64,000 nucleotides of DNA. Source: Vallicoccus soli (GTDB taxonomy: Bacteria > Actinomycetota > Actinomycetes > Motilibacterales > Motilibacteraceae). The notes beneath the pieces were generated by a model. That model ran no database searches. It was not told the origin of the DNA and was given only the letters and a program-made list of their open reading frames with translations. Where the stretch lies: NCBI RefSeq assembly GCF_003594885.1, contig NZ_QZEZ01000001.1, forward strand, positions 682,001-746,000, written 5' to 3'. The translations under genes were made by a program, and so were the position numbers. Below, piece after piece: positions 20,299-27,885 of this stretch; position 1 is the first letter of the stretch, and each line of letters starts with the position of its first letter.

Positions 20299-20335
20299 CG
20301 GCCCGCCGCACCCCCCACCGGGGGGCGGCGGGCCG
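20299..20335. terminator. intercistronic stem-loop after the binding-protein gene
   Basis: An 11-bp perfect outer stem (20299-20309 with 20325-20335) and a 5-bp C/G inner stem around a 4-nt loop. It lies 12 nt after the stop inside the operon. It could be a partial terminator or an mRNA-stabilising element that keeps the binding protein in excess. Confidence 0.6.
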
Positions 20336-20468
20336 TCCGCCGTCACGACCCCGTCGCGCGCCCCGTGCGGAGACCCCGCGCGGACGACGTACCCTCGTCG
20401 TCGCGCCGGACGACGGGCCGGCCGGCGGGATCCCCACGGACGGGACCCGCCGCTCCTAGGAGGTGTGG

Positions 20469-21395
20469 ATGGGCCGCTACGTGCTGCGGCGCCTGTTGCA
20501 GATGATCCCGGTGGTCATCGGTACGACGCTGCTGATCTTCCTCGTCGTCTACGCGCTGCCGGGCGACCCGTTCGCCGGCAAGTGCGGGGACCGCCCGTGC
20601 CCCGAGGCCTACGTGCAGGCCGAGCGGGCCCGGCTGAACCTCGACGACCCGGTGTTCGTCCAGTACGGCAAGTACATGCTGAACCTGCTGCAGGGCGACT
20701 TCGGGACGACGTCGGCGCAGCGGCCCGTGCTCGAGCTCGTGACGAGCGCGTACCAGGTGACCCTGAAGCTGGCGTTCGTCGCGATCGTCTTCGAGCTCGT
20801 CATCGGCATCCTGGCCGGCGTGCTCGCCGGCCTGCGCCGCGGCAGCTTCCTGGACAACCTCGTGCTCGTCTCGACGCTGTTCGTCGTGTCGATCCCGGTC
20901 TTCGTCATCGGCTTCGTGCTGCAGCTCGTCCTCGGCGTCCAGCTGGGGTGGTTCCCCGCGACGGTCGGGGCGGGGGCGCCGTGGGGCGACCTGCTCATGC
21001 CGGGCTTCGTCCTCGGCTCGCTGTCGCTGGCGTACGTCGCCCGCCTCACCCGCGGGAGCATCGCGGAGAACCTGCGCTCGGACTACGTGCGCACCGCCGT
21101 GGCCAAGGGCCTGCCGCGCTCGCGCGTCGTCGGGGTCCACACCCTGCGCAACTCGCTCATCCCCGTCATCACCTTCATCGGCGCCGACTTCGGCACCCTG
21201 CTCGGCGGCGCGATCATCACCGAGGGCATCTTCAACATCAACGGCGTCGGCGGCCTGACCTTCCGGGCCATCACGACCCGCGAGAACGCCACCGTCGTGG
21301 CCGTGGTGACCCTCCTCGTGCTGGTCTTCCTCCTCGTCAACCTGCTCGTCGACCTGCTCTACGGCGTGCTCGACCCCCGGATCCGCCATGAGTGA
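20469..21395 (+). CDS. ABC transporter permease (DppB/OppB-like)
   Basis: A 308-aa inner-membrane permease of the peptide importer, with six hydrophobic segments. MGRYVLRRLLQMIPVVIGTTLLIFLVVYALPGDP is the family N-terminus, YVARLTRGSIAENLRSDYVRTAVAKGLPRSRVVGVHTLRNSLIPV is the EAA loop that contacts the ATPase, and VLDPRIRHE is the usual end. The region CGDRPCPEAYVQ in the first external loop has two cysteines. The ATG at 20469 is chosen because the GTG at 20463 lies inside the AGGAGG ribosome-binding site. It overlaps the next gene by 8 nt. Confidence 0.94.
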   Translation: MGRYVLRRLLQMIPVVIGTTLLIFLVVYALPGDPFAGKCGDRPCPEAYVQAERARLNLDDPVFVQYGKYMLNLLQGDFGTTSAQRPVLELVTSAYQVTLKLAFVAIVFELVIGILAGVLAGLRRGSFLDNLVLVSTLFVVSIPVFVIGFVLQLVLGVQLGWFPATVGAGAPWGDLLMPGFVLGSLSLAYVARLTRGSIAENLRSDYVRTAVAKGLPRSRVVGVHTLRNSLIPVITFIGADFGTLLGGAIITEGIFNINGVGGLTFRAITTRENATVVAVVTLLVLVFLLVNLLVDLLYGVLDPRIRHE

Positions 21396-22365
21396 CCCGC
21401 GCACCGCCGGTGCCGCCACCGACCCCGTCGACAACCAGCACTCCGCGCCCGACGTCGACCCGGTCACGCCGGCGACGTACGACGCGGCGGAGCACAGGCC
21501 GCGCTCGCTCGCGGGCGACGCGGTGCGCGACCTGGTCCGCAACCCGCTGTTCGCCGTCTCGGCGGTGCTCATCGCGATCCTCGTCGTGATGGCGGCGTTC
21601 CCGCAGCTGTTCACCGACCAGCGCCCCGGCACGGCGGGCTTCTGCAACCTCGCCAACAGCCGGCAGGGCCCGTCCTCCCAGGCGTGGTTCGGCTACGACC
21701 TGCAGGGCTGCGACGTCTACACGCTGACGATCTACGGCGCGCGCGCCTCGATCCTCGTGGGCATCCTCGGCACCGGCTTCGCGCTGCTGCTCGGCCTGCT
21801 CGCGGGCGTCGCGTCCGGCTTCTACGGCGGCTGGGTCGACACGCTCATCTCGCGGATCACCGACATCTTCTTCGGCATCCCGAGCCTGCTGGGCGCGCTG
21901 CTCGTCCTGGTCTCCTTCCCGCCGGGGGACAGCGCTCTCAGCTCGATCCTCACGGTCACGGTGGCGCTCGGCATCCTCGGCTGGACGTCGATGGCCCGCA
22001 TCATGCGCGCGACCGTCATCCAGGTGAAGCAGGCGGACTACGTGCAGGCGGCGCGCGCGCTCGGCGCCCGGGGCGGGCGCATCATCCTGCGCCACGTCCT
22101 GCCGAACGGCCTGGCCCCCGTGCTCGTCTACGCGACGATCGCGCTCGGCGTCTTCATCGCCGCCGAGGCGAGCCTGTCGTTCCTCGGCGTCGGCCTGCAG
22201 CCGCCGACGGTGTCGTGGGGGATCGCGCTGTCCGACGCGCGCAACTTCATCCGCCAGTCGCCGCACATGCTGCTGTTCCCCGGCGCGTTCCTGTCCGTCA
22301 CGGTGCTCGCGTTCATCATGCTCGGCGAGGCCGTGCGCGACGCGTTCGACCCGAAGCTGCGCTGA
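21388..22365 (+). CDS. ABC transporter permease (DppC/OppC-like)
   Basis: A 325-aa permease partner of the previous gene. About 55 polar N-terminal residues precede the first membrane segment (LFAVSAVLIAILVVMAAFPQLF). The EAA loop MARIMRATVIQVKQADYVQAARALGARGGRIILRHVLPNGLAPVLV and the C-terminal LGEAVRDAFDPKLR are diagnostic. External loop segments carry FCNLANSRQGPS and GCDVYTLTIYGARAS. Translation is probably coupled to the upstream gene through the 8-nt overlap. Confidence 0.94.
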   Translation: MSDPRTAGAATDPVDNQHSAPDVDPVTPATYDAAEHRPRSLAGDAVRDLVRNPLFAVSAVLIAILVVMAAFPQLFTDQRPGTAGFCNLANSRQGPSSQAWFGYDLQGCDVYTLTIYGARASILVGILGTGFALLLGLLAGVASGFYGGWVDTLISRITDIFFGIPSLLGALLVLVSFPPGDSALSSILTVTVALGILGWTSMARIMRATVIQVKQADYVQAARALGARGGRIILRHVLPNGLAPVLVYATIALGVFIAAEASLSFLGVGLQPPTVSWGIALSDARNFIRQSPHMLLFPGAFLSVTVLAFIMLGEAVRDAFDPKLR

Positions 22366-22376
22366 GAGGCACCCGC

Positions 22377-23411
22377 GTGACCACCACCCAGTCCACGCCG
22401 GCGCCGGGCACCCCCGCCGGCGCCGGAGCCCCCCTGCTCGAGGTGGACGACCTCCACGTCGAGTTCCGCACCCGCGACGGCGTCGCGCGCGCCGTCAACG
22501 GCGTGAGCTACACGGTGCGCGAGGGCGAGACCCTCGCGGTCCTCGGCGAGTCCGGCTCGGGCAAGTCCGTCACCGCCCAGGCGATCATGGGCATCCTCGA
22601 CACCCCGCCCGGCTTCATCACCCAGGGCCAGGTGCGCTTCCGCGGCGAGGACCTGCTGGCCCTGCCCGAGGACCGGCGCCGCCAGTTCCGCGGCAAGAAG
22701 ATCAGCATGATCTTCCAGGACGCGCTGTCCTCGCTGAACCCCGTCTTCACCGTCGGCGACCAGATCGCGGAGATGTTCCGGGTGCACGAGGGCATGAGCA
22801 AGAAGGACGCGCGCAAGCGGGCCCTGGACCTCATGGAGCTCGTGCGCATCCCCGCGGCGGCCCAGCGGCTGCGCGACTACCCGCACCAGTTCTCCGGCGG
22901 CATGCGCCAGCGCATCATGATCGCGATGGCGATCGCGCTCGACCCCGACCTGCTCATCGCCGACGAGCCCACCACGGCCCTCGACGTGACGGTGCAGGCC
23001 CAGGTCATGGACCTGCTCAAGGACCTGCAGCGCGAGCGCCGCATGGGGCTCATCCTCATCACCCACGACCTGGGGGTCGTCGCCGACGTCGCGGACCAGA
23101 TCGCGGTGATGTACGCCGGGCGGATCGTCGAGCGCGCGCCGGTCCACGACATCTACGCGCGGGCGGCGCACCCCTACACCAAGGGCCTGCTCGCCTCGAT
23201 CCCGCGCGTGGACATGAAGGGCCAGGAGCTCTACGCCATCAAGGGCATCCCGCCGAACCTCACGAGGATCCCGAGCGGCTGCCCGTTCAACCCGCGCTGC
23301 CCGCACGTGCGCGACGTGTGCACCAAGGAGGTGCCGCCGAACTACCAGGTCGACGGCACCCACGACAGCGCCTGCCACTTCTGGGAAGAGGTCCAGCATG
23401 CCCGTGTCTAG
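22377..23411 (+). CDS. ABC transporter ATP-binding protein (DppD/OppD-like)
   Basis: A 344-aa nucleotide-binding subunit. Walker [11 protein letters not shown]-loop [13 protein letters not shown], signature FSGGMRQR, Walker [19 protein letters not shown] and H-loop LITHDLGVV are present, followed by the oligopeptide-specific C-terminal extension [17 protein letters not shown]...CHFWEE, whose cysteines fit the 4Fe-4S site seen in Dpp/Opp ATPases. The GTG at 22377 follows GAGAGG and sits 11 nt after the permease stop. It overlaps the partner ATPase gene by 14 nt. Confidence 0.95.
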   Translation: MTTTQSTPAPGTPAGAGAPLLEVDDLHVEFRTRDGVARAVNGVSYTVREGETLAVLGESGSGKSVTAQAIMGILDTPPGFITQGQVRFRGEDLLALPEDRRRQFRGKKISMIFQDALSSLNPVFTVGDQIAEMFRVHEGMSKKDARKRALDLMELVRIPAAAQRLRDYPHQFSGGMRQRIMIAMAIALDPDLLIADEPTTALDVTVQAQVMDLLKDLQRERRMGLILITHDLGVVADVADQIAVMYAGRIVERAPVHDIYARAAHPYTKGLLASIPRVDMKGQELYAIKGIPPNLTRIPSGCPFNPRCPHVRDVCTKEVPPNYQVDGTHDSACHFWEEVQHARV

Positions 23412-24417
23412 CGAGCCCGTCCTGCAGGTGCGGGACCTCGTCAAGCACTTCCCGCTCACCCGGGGCATCGTCCTCAAGCGCCAGGTCGGCGCGGTCCAGG
23501 CCGTCGACGGCGTGAGCTTCGACCTGCTCAAGGGCGAGACGCTCGGCGTCGTCGGCGAGTCCGGCTGCGGCAAGTCGACCCTGGCGAAGCTGCTCATGGT
23601 GCTCGAGCGCCCCACGAGCGGGCAGGTGCTCTACAAGGGCCAGGACATCTACGCCCTCAAGGGCAAGGCGTTCCAGGAGATGCGCCGGAACATCCAGATC
23701 GTGTTCCAGGACCCGTACTCCTCGCTGAACCCGCGCATGACGGTCGGCGACATCGTCGGCGAGCCGTACGAGATCCACCCCGAGGTCGCCCCGAAGGGCG
23801 ACCGGCGCCGGCGGGTGCAGGAGCTGCTCGACCTCGTCGGGCTCAACCCGGAGCACATCAACCGCTACCCGCACCAGTTCTCCGGCGGGCAGCGCCAGCG
23901 CATCGGCATCGCCCGCGGCCTCGCGCTGCGCCCCGAGGTCATCATCTGCGACGAGCCGGTGTCCGCCCTCGACGTGTCGGTGCAGGCGCAGGTCGTCAAC
24001 CTGCTCGGCGACCTGCAGCGCGACCTGGGGCTGTCGTACATCTTCATCGCCCACGACCTCTCCGTCGTGCGGCACATCTCCGACCGCGTCGGGGTCATGT
24101 ACCTCGGGCGCATGGTGGAGCTGGGCGACGACGAGCAGATCTACGAGCGCCCGTCGCACCCCTACACCCAGGCGCTGCTCTCGGCGGTGCCGGTGCCCGA
24201 CCCGGCCGCGCGCGAGCACAAGGCCCGCATCGTGCTCGAGGGCGACGTGCCGAGCCCGGCCGACCCGCCGTCGGGCTGCCGGTTCCGCACCCGCTGCTGG
24301 AAGGCGCAGGACGTGTGCGCGGTCGAGGACCCGGCGCTCGTCGTCCGGCCGGGCTCGGACCACCCGAGCGCGTGCCACTTCGCGGAGGGCCGCGAGGTCG
24401 TGGAGCAGGTGGGCTGA
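23398..24417 (+). CDS. ABC transporter ATP-binding protein (DppF/OppF-like)
   Basis: The second nucleotide-binding subunit, 339 aa. Walker [11 protein letters not shown]-loop [13 protein letters not shown], signature FSGGQRQR, Walker [20 protein letters not shown]-loop FIAHDLSVV, and the same C-terminal cysteine cluster ([15 protein letters not shown]...CHF). Expected to form a heterodimer with the preceding protein. It ends exactly where the PPOX gene begins, so that gene is probably in the same transcript. Confidence 0.95.
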   Translation: MPVSSEPVLQVRDLVKHFPLTRGIVLKRQVGAVQAVDGVSFDLLKGETLGVVGESGCGKSTLAKLLMVLERPTSGQVLYKGQDIYALKGKAFQEMRRNIQIVFQDPYSSLNPRMTVGDIVGEPYEIHPEVAPKGDRRRRVQELLDLVGLNPEHINRYPHQFSGGQRQRIGIARGLALRPEVIICDEPVSALDVSVQAQVVNLLGDLQRDLGLSYIFIAHDLSVVRHISDRVGVMYLGRMVELGDDEQIYERPSHPYTQALLSAVPVPDPAAREHKARIVLEGDVPSPADPPSGCRFRTRCWKAQDVCAVEDPALVVRPGSDHPSACHFAEGREVVEQVG

Positions 24418-24879
24418 GTGGCCCGCCGCATCGCCACGAGCACGACGGTCGACCGCGACGCACTGCTGGAGTTCCTGCGCCCGCGGCACCGCGCCGTGCT
24501 CATGACCACCCGGCGCGACGGCCGGCCGCAGGCCTCGCCGGTGACCTGCGGGGTGGACGCCGAGGGGCGCGTGGTCGTGTCGACGTACCCGCAGCGGGCC
24601 AAGGCGGTCAACGCGCGCCGCGACCCGCGGGTGTCGCTGTGCGTGCTCTCCGACGACTTCGACGGCCCGTGGGTGCAGGTCGAGGGCAGCGCCGAGGTGC
24701 TCGACCTGCCCGACGCCGTCGAGCCCCTCGTCGACTACTACCGCGCGATCAGCGGCGAGCACCCGGACTGGGACGAGTACCGCGAGGCGATGCGGACCCA
24801 GGGCAAGTCCCTCATCCGCGTGACCCTCGAGCGCTGGGGCCCCGTCGCCACCGGCGGCTTCCCGGAGCACCTGGCCTGA
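24418..24879 (+). CDS. PPOX-class (F420-dependent type) flavin/deazaflavin-binding protein
   Basis: A 153-aa split-barrel protein of the pyridoxamine-5'-phosphate-oxidase-like superfamily, with AVLMTTRRDGRPQASPVTCGVDAEGRVVVSTYPQRAKAVNARRDPRVSLCVL matching the PPOX-class F420-dependent oxidoreductases. The cofactor (F420, FMN or heme) cannot be fixed from sequence. The GTG directly follows the importer stop with no gap. It ends before a 72-nt spacer facing the S9 peptidase. A link to peptide uptake is not evident. Confidence 0.88.
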   Translation: MARRIATSTTVDRDALLEFLRPRHRAVLMTTRRDGRPQASPVTCGVDAEGRVVVSTYPQRAKAVNARRDPRVSLCVLSDDFDGPWVQVEGSAEVLDLPDAVEPLVDYYRAISGEHPDWDEYREAMRTQGKSLIRVTLERWGPVATGGFPEHLA

Positions 24880-24951
24880 GCCCCGCCCCCGCGGCGACCT
24901 GCGGGGAGGCCGCCACCCCGCCGTGATCATGCGGGGATGGCGGCCGACCGC

Positions 24952-27069
24952 TCACCCCTCGCGTCGGGCAAGCGCTTCCTCGAGGAAGCGCACCTGGAGC
25001 AGGAGGAGGTTCTCCGCGACGACCTCCTGCGGGGTCATGTGCGTGACCCCGGACAGCGGGAGCACGGTGTGCGGGCGCCCGGCCGCGAGCAGCGCGGAGG
25101 ACAGCCGCAGCGAGTGCGCGGCCACGACGTTGTCGTCCGCCAGGCCGTGGATGACCATGAGCGGGCGCTCGAGGCGGTGCGCCTCGTCGACGATCGAGCT
25201 GCCCGCGTACGCCGCCGGGTGCGACGCCGGGGTGCCGAGGTAGCGCTCGGTGTAGTGGGTGTCGTAGAGCGCCCAGTCCGTGACCGGGGCCCCGGCCACG
25301 GCGGCGTGGAAGACGTCGGGGCGGCGCAGCACCGCGAGCGCGGCGAGGTAGCCGCCGAACGACCAGCCGCGCACGCCCACCCGCGACAGGTCGAGCTCGG
25401 GGTGGTCCTCGGCGAGGGAGTGCAGCGCGTCGACCTGGTCCTCGAGGACGGGACCGGCGAGGTCGTACGCGATCTCGCGCTCCCAGGCCGGGCCGCGCCC
25501 CGGTGTGCCGCGCCCGTCGACGACGACGACCGCGAAGCCCTGGTCCGCGAACCACTGCGACGACAGGTACGCCGAGCGCGCCGCGAGGACGCGCTGGGCG
25601 CCCGGCCCGCCGTACGGGTCCATGAGCACCGGCAGCGGCCCCTGCGCCGGGTCGTAGCCCGTCGGCAGGACCAGCGCGGTGCGCAGGTCGCGCTCCGCGG
25701 CCCGCAGCAGGGTGACGCGCGGGACGAGGTCGGGGACGGCGGCGTACGAGGGGATCTCGGTGCCGGGGCCGTCCACCCCGTCGAGCGTGTGCACCACCGT
25801 GCGGGTGCCCGCGCGCTCGAGCGAGGACGCCGCGACGACGAGCAGCCCGCCGCCGAGCCGCCCGCCGTGCAGGCCGCTGCCGGAGGTGAGCCGGCTCAGC
25901 GACCCGTCCCAGCCGGCGAGCCAGAGGTGGCGCTCGGTCGGCTCGTCGGACGCGGCCACGAGGACGCCCTGCTCGTCGACGTCGAGGACGGCCTGCACCT
26001 GCAGGTCGGCGGGGGTGAGCACGTCGTCGCCGGCGACGAGGCGCCGGGCGCCGTCGCGGTCCACCGTGCGCACCAGCCGGCCGTCGGGCGACCAGGCGGG
26101 GACGCCGGCGACGAGCTCGAGCCAGGCGTCGTCCGCGTCCTCCGCGACGACGCGGGTGGCCCCGGTGCCGGCGTCGACGGCGAGCACCTGCACCCGCCGC
26201 TGGTCGCGCGACTGCACCTGCACGAGCGGGTCGCCGTGGGACGACCAGTGCGCCGTCGTGAGGTACTCGTGCGCCGCCCGGTCCCAGGCCACCTCGGTGC
26301 GGGCGCCGTCCAGGTCGACGAGGAAGAGCCGCACGTCGGCGTTGGGGGTGCCGGCCGCCGGGTACGCGACCTCGGCCGGGCGCCGCTCGGGGTGCTCGGG
26401 GTCGGCGATGTGCCAGCGCTGCACGGGGCTCTCGTCGACGCGGGCGACGAGCAGGCGCTCCCCGTCCGGGGCCCACCAGGTGCCGCGGTAGCGGCCCATC
26501 TCCTCCGAGGCCACGAACTCGGCGAGCCCCCAGGTGACGTCGTCCCCGTCGGGCTCGACCAGCACGCGCGGGTCGGAGCCGTCGACGCCCGCGACGTGCA
26601 GCGCGCCGCGGGCGACCCAGGCGACGCGCCGGCCGGTGGGGTCCGGGCGCGGGTCGATGACCGGGCCGGCGGCCTCGAGCTCGCGCGTGGTGCCCGCGAC
26701 GAGGTCGCTGACGAAGAGGCGGCTGGACAGCGCGAACGCCGCGGTGCGCACCTCGCGGTCGGTCGCGTAGCCGACCACCCCGCCGGCGCCCTCCCGGGTC
26801 CGCTCGCGCCGGGCCCGCTCCTCGGCCGAGAGCTCCTCCTCGCCGCTCGCCAGCAGCGCCGACGGGTCCGCGACGAGCACCTCCGCGCCCGTCGCCGGGT
26901 CGACCGTCCACAGGCAGGTCACGCGGTCGGTGCCGCCGCGCGAGCGCAGGAACGCCACCCTGCTCCCGTCGGGCGCCGGCGTCGCCGCCCGCGGTGCTCC
27001 GAGGGTGAAGCGCTGCGTCCGCGCGCTCTGGCGGGGGTACGAGGTCTGGCCCTGGGGCGTCGTCGTCAC
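24952..27069 (-). CDS. S9-family serine peptidase (dipeptidyl peptidase IV-like)
   Basis: A 705-aa cytosolic prolyl-type peptidase. The N-terminal half is a DPP-IV-like beta-propeller (ELVAGVPAWSPDGRLVRTVDRDG), and the C-terminal hydrolase domain has the nucleophile Ser570 in GWSFGGYLA, Asp in HGLADDNV and His in SGVTHMTP. DGRGTPGRGPAWEREIAYDL and the EE pair in LAEFVASEEMGRYRG, typical of DPP-IV N-terminus recognition, are present. No signal peptide. The GTG at 27069 (VTTTPQGQTSYPRQ) is chosen because upstream codons lie in the palindromic element. It may process peptides brought in by the adjacent importer, which is an inference from position. Confidence 0.93.
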   Translation of the reverse strand: MTTTPQGQTSYPRQSARTQRFTLGAPRAATPAPDGSRVAFLRSRGGTDRVTCLWTVDPATGAEVLVADPSALLASGEEELSAEERARRERTREGAGGVVGYATDREVRTAAFALSSRLFVSDLVAGTTRELEAAGPVIDPRPDPTGRRVAWVARGALHVAGVDGSDPRVLVEPDGDDVTWGLAEFVASEEMGRYRGTWWAPDGERLLVARVDESPVQRWHIADPEHPERRPAEVAYPAAGTPNADVRLFLVDLDGARTEVAWDRAAHEYLTTAHWSSHGDPLVQVQSRDQRRVQVLAVDAGTGATRVVAEDADDAWLELVAGVPAWSPDGRLVRTVDRDGARRLVAGDDVLTPADLQVQAVLDVDEQGVLVAASDEPTERHLWLAGWDGSLSRLTSGSGLHGGRLGGGLLVVAASSLERAGTRTVVHTLDGVDGPGTEIPSYAAVPDLVPRVTLLRAAERDLRTALVLPTGYDPAQGPLPVLMDPYGGPGAQRVLAARSAYLSSQWFADQGFAVVVVDGRGTPGRGPAWEREIAYDLAGPVLEDQVDALHSLAEDHPELDLSRVGVRGWSFGGYLAALAVLRRPDVFHAAVAGAPVTDWALYDTHYTERYLGTPASHPAAYAGSSIVDEAHRLERPLMVIHGLADDNVVAAHSLRLSSALLAAGRPHTVLPLSGVTHMTPQEVVAENLLLLQVRFLEEALARREG

Positions 27070-27096
27070 GCCCGCGATCGTGCCAGGTCCGGCCGC

Positions 27097-27182
27097 GTCG
27101 ACCACGTGAGGCACCCGTACGGGTGCCGGGGCAGGCTCGTTGGCCTTGGCCGGCACCCGTACGCCTGCTCCACGTGGTCGAC
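27097..27182. repeat. dispersed palindromic element, copy 2
   Basis: An 86-bp imperfect inverted repeat with 12-bp ends GTCGACCACGTG and CACGTGGTCGAC. Inside are the same 18-bp palindrome as copy 1 (27110-27127) and a half copy CCGGCACCCGTACG (27150-27163), with CGTACG cores 42 bp apart as in copy 1. It fills the space between the divergent S9 peptidase and methyltransferase genes. Confidence 0.75.
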
Positions 27183-27207
27183 GAGGTGGGGGTCCGCCGC
27201 GCTCCGC

Positions 27208-27213
27208 TAGCGT
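27208..27213 (+). promoter_or_regulatory. -10 box TAGCGT before the methyltransferase
   Basis: TANNNT hexamer ending 7 nt before the GTG at 27221, 25 nt downstream of the palindromic element. Confidence 0.5.
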
Positions 27214-27220
27214 CGCGGAC

Positions 27221-27832
27221 GTGCCCGACACCCCGCAGAACCGCTGGATCGCCGAGACCGGCGGGACCCGAGGCCCGGACTACGCGCAGCGGTTCCGCGA
27301 GCTCGCCGCGGCGGGGGAGGACGTGCACGGGGAGGCGGCGCTCGTCGACGCCCTCGTCGCCCCGCGCAGCCGGGTCCTCGACGCCGGGTGCGGCACCGGG
27401 CGGGTCGGCATCGAGCTGGCCCGGCGCGGCCACGAGGTCACCGGCGTCGACCTCGACGCGTCGATGCTCGCGGAGGCGCGCGCCGACGCGCCGGACCTCG
27501 CGTGGGTCGAGGCCGACCTCGCGGCGCTGGAGCTGCCCGGGCCGCCGTACGACGCGGTCGTCCTCGCGGGCAACGTCGTCGTCTACCTGACCCCGGCGAC
27601 CGAGCGGCAGGTCGTACGGCGCCTCGCCGCGCACCTGCGCCCCGGCGGCCTGCTCGTCGCCGGGTTCCGGGTCGAGCACGAGCCGGGGGTCGCGACGCCC
27701 GCGGACTACGACGCGGCGTGCGCCGCCGCCGGGCTGGAGGACCTGCACCGCTGGGCGTCCTGGGACCGGGCGCCGTGGGACGGCGGGGGCTACGTGGTCC
27801 GGGTGCACCGGCTCCCCGACCCGCGCGCCTGA
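27221..27832 (+). CDS. class I SAM-dependent methyltransferase
   Basis: A 203-aa methyltransferase with motif I VLDAGCGTGRVGIELA, acidic end of strand 2 in VTGVDLDASML, motif IV YDAVVLAGNVVVYL and LRPGGLLVAGFRV. The substrate is unknown; the size and lack of added domains suggest a small molecule. The GTG at 27221 follows a TAGCGT box by 7 nt and starts VPDTPQNRWIAETGG. It is transcribed divergently from the S9 peptidase and separately from GH84. Confidence 0.92.
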   Translation: MPDTPQNRWIAETGGTRGPDYAQRFRELAAAGEDVHGEAALVDALVAPRSRVLDAGCGTGRVGIELARRGHEVTGVDLDASMLAEARADAPDLAWVEADLAALELPGPPYDAVVLAGNVVVYLTPATERQVVRRLAAHLRPGGLLVAGFRVEHEPGVATPADYDAACAAAGLEDLHRWASWDRAPWDGGGYVVRVHRLPDPRA

Positions 27833-27870
27833 ACCCGGGCGAACGGGGGCTTCCTGGGCGCACGGGACTG

Positions 27871-27885
27871 TGCTCCGATGGAGCA
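27871..27885. promoter_or_regulatory. inverted repeat overlapping the GH84 start
   Basis: TGCTCC and GGAGCA arms around GAT; the last base is the A of the GH84 ATG. Could be an operator or a small hairpin hiding the GGAG before the start. Confidence 0.35.

Noticed and set aside
20463-20465. GTG as start of the first peptide permease
   Set aside because: It lies in the AGGAGG ribosome-binding site; the ATG at 20469 has correct spacing.
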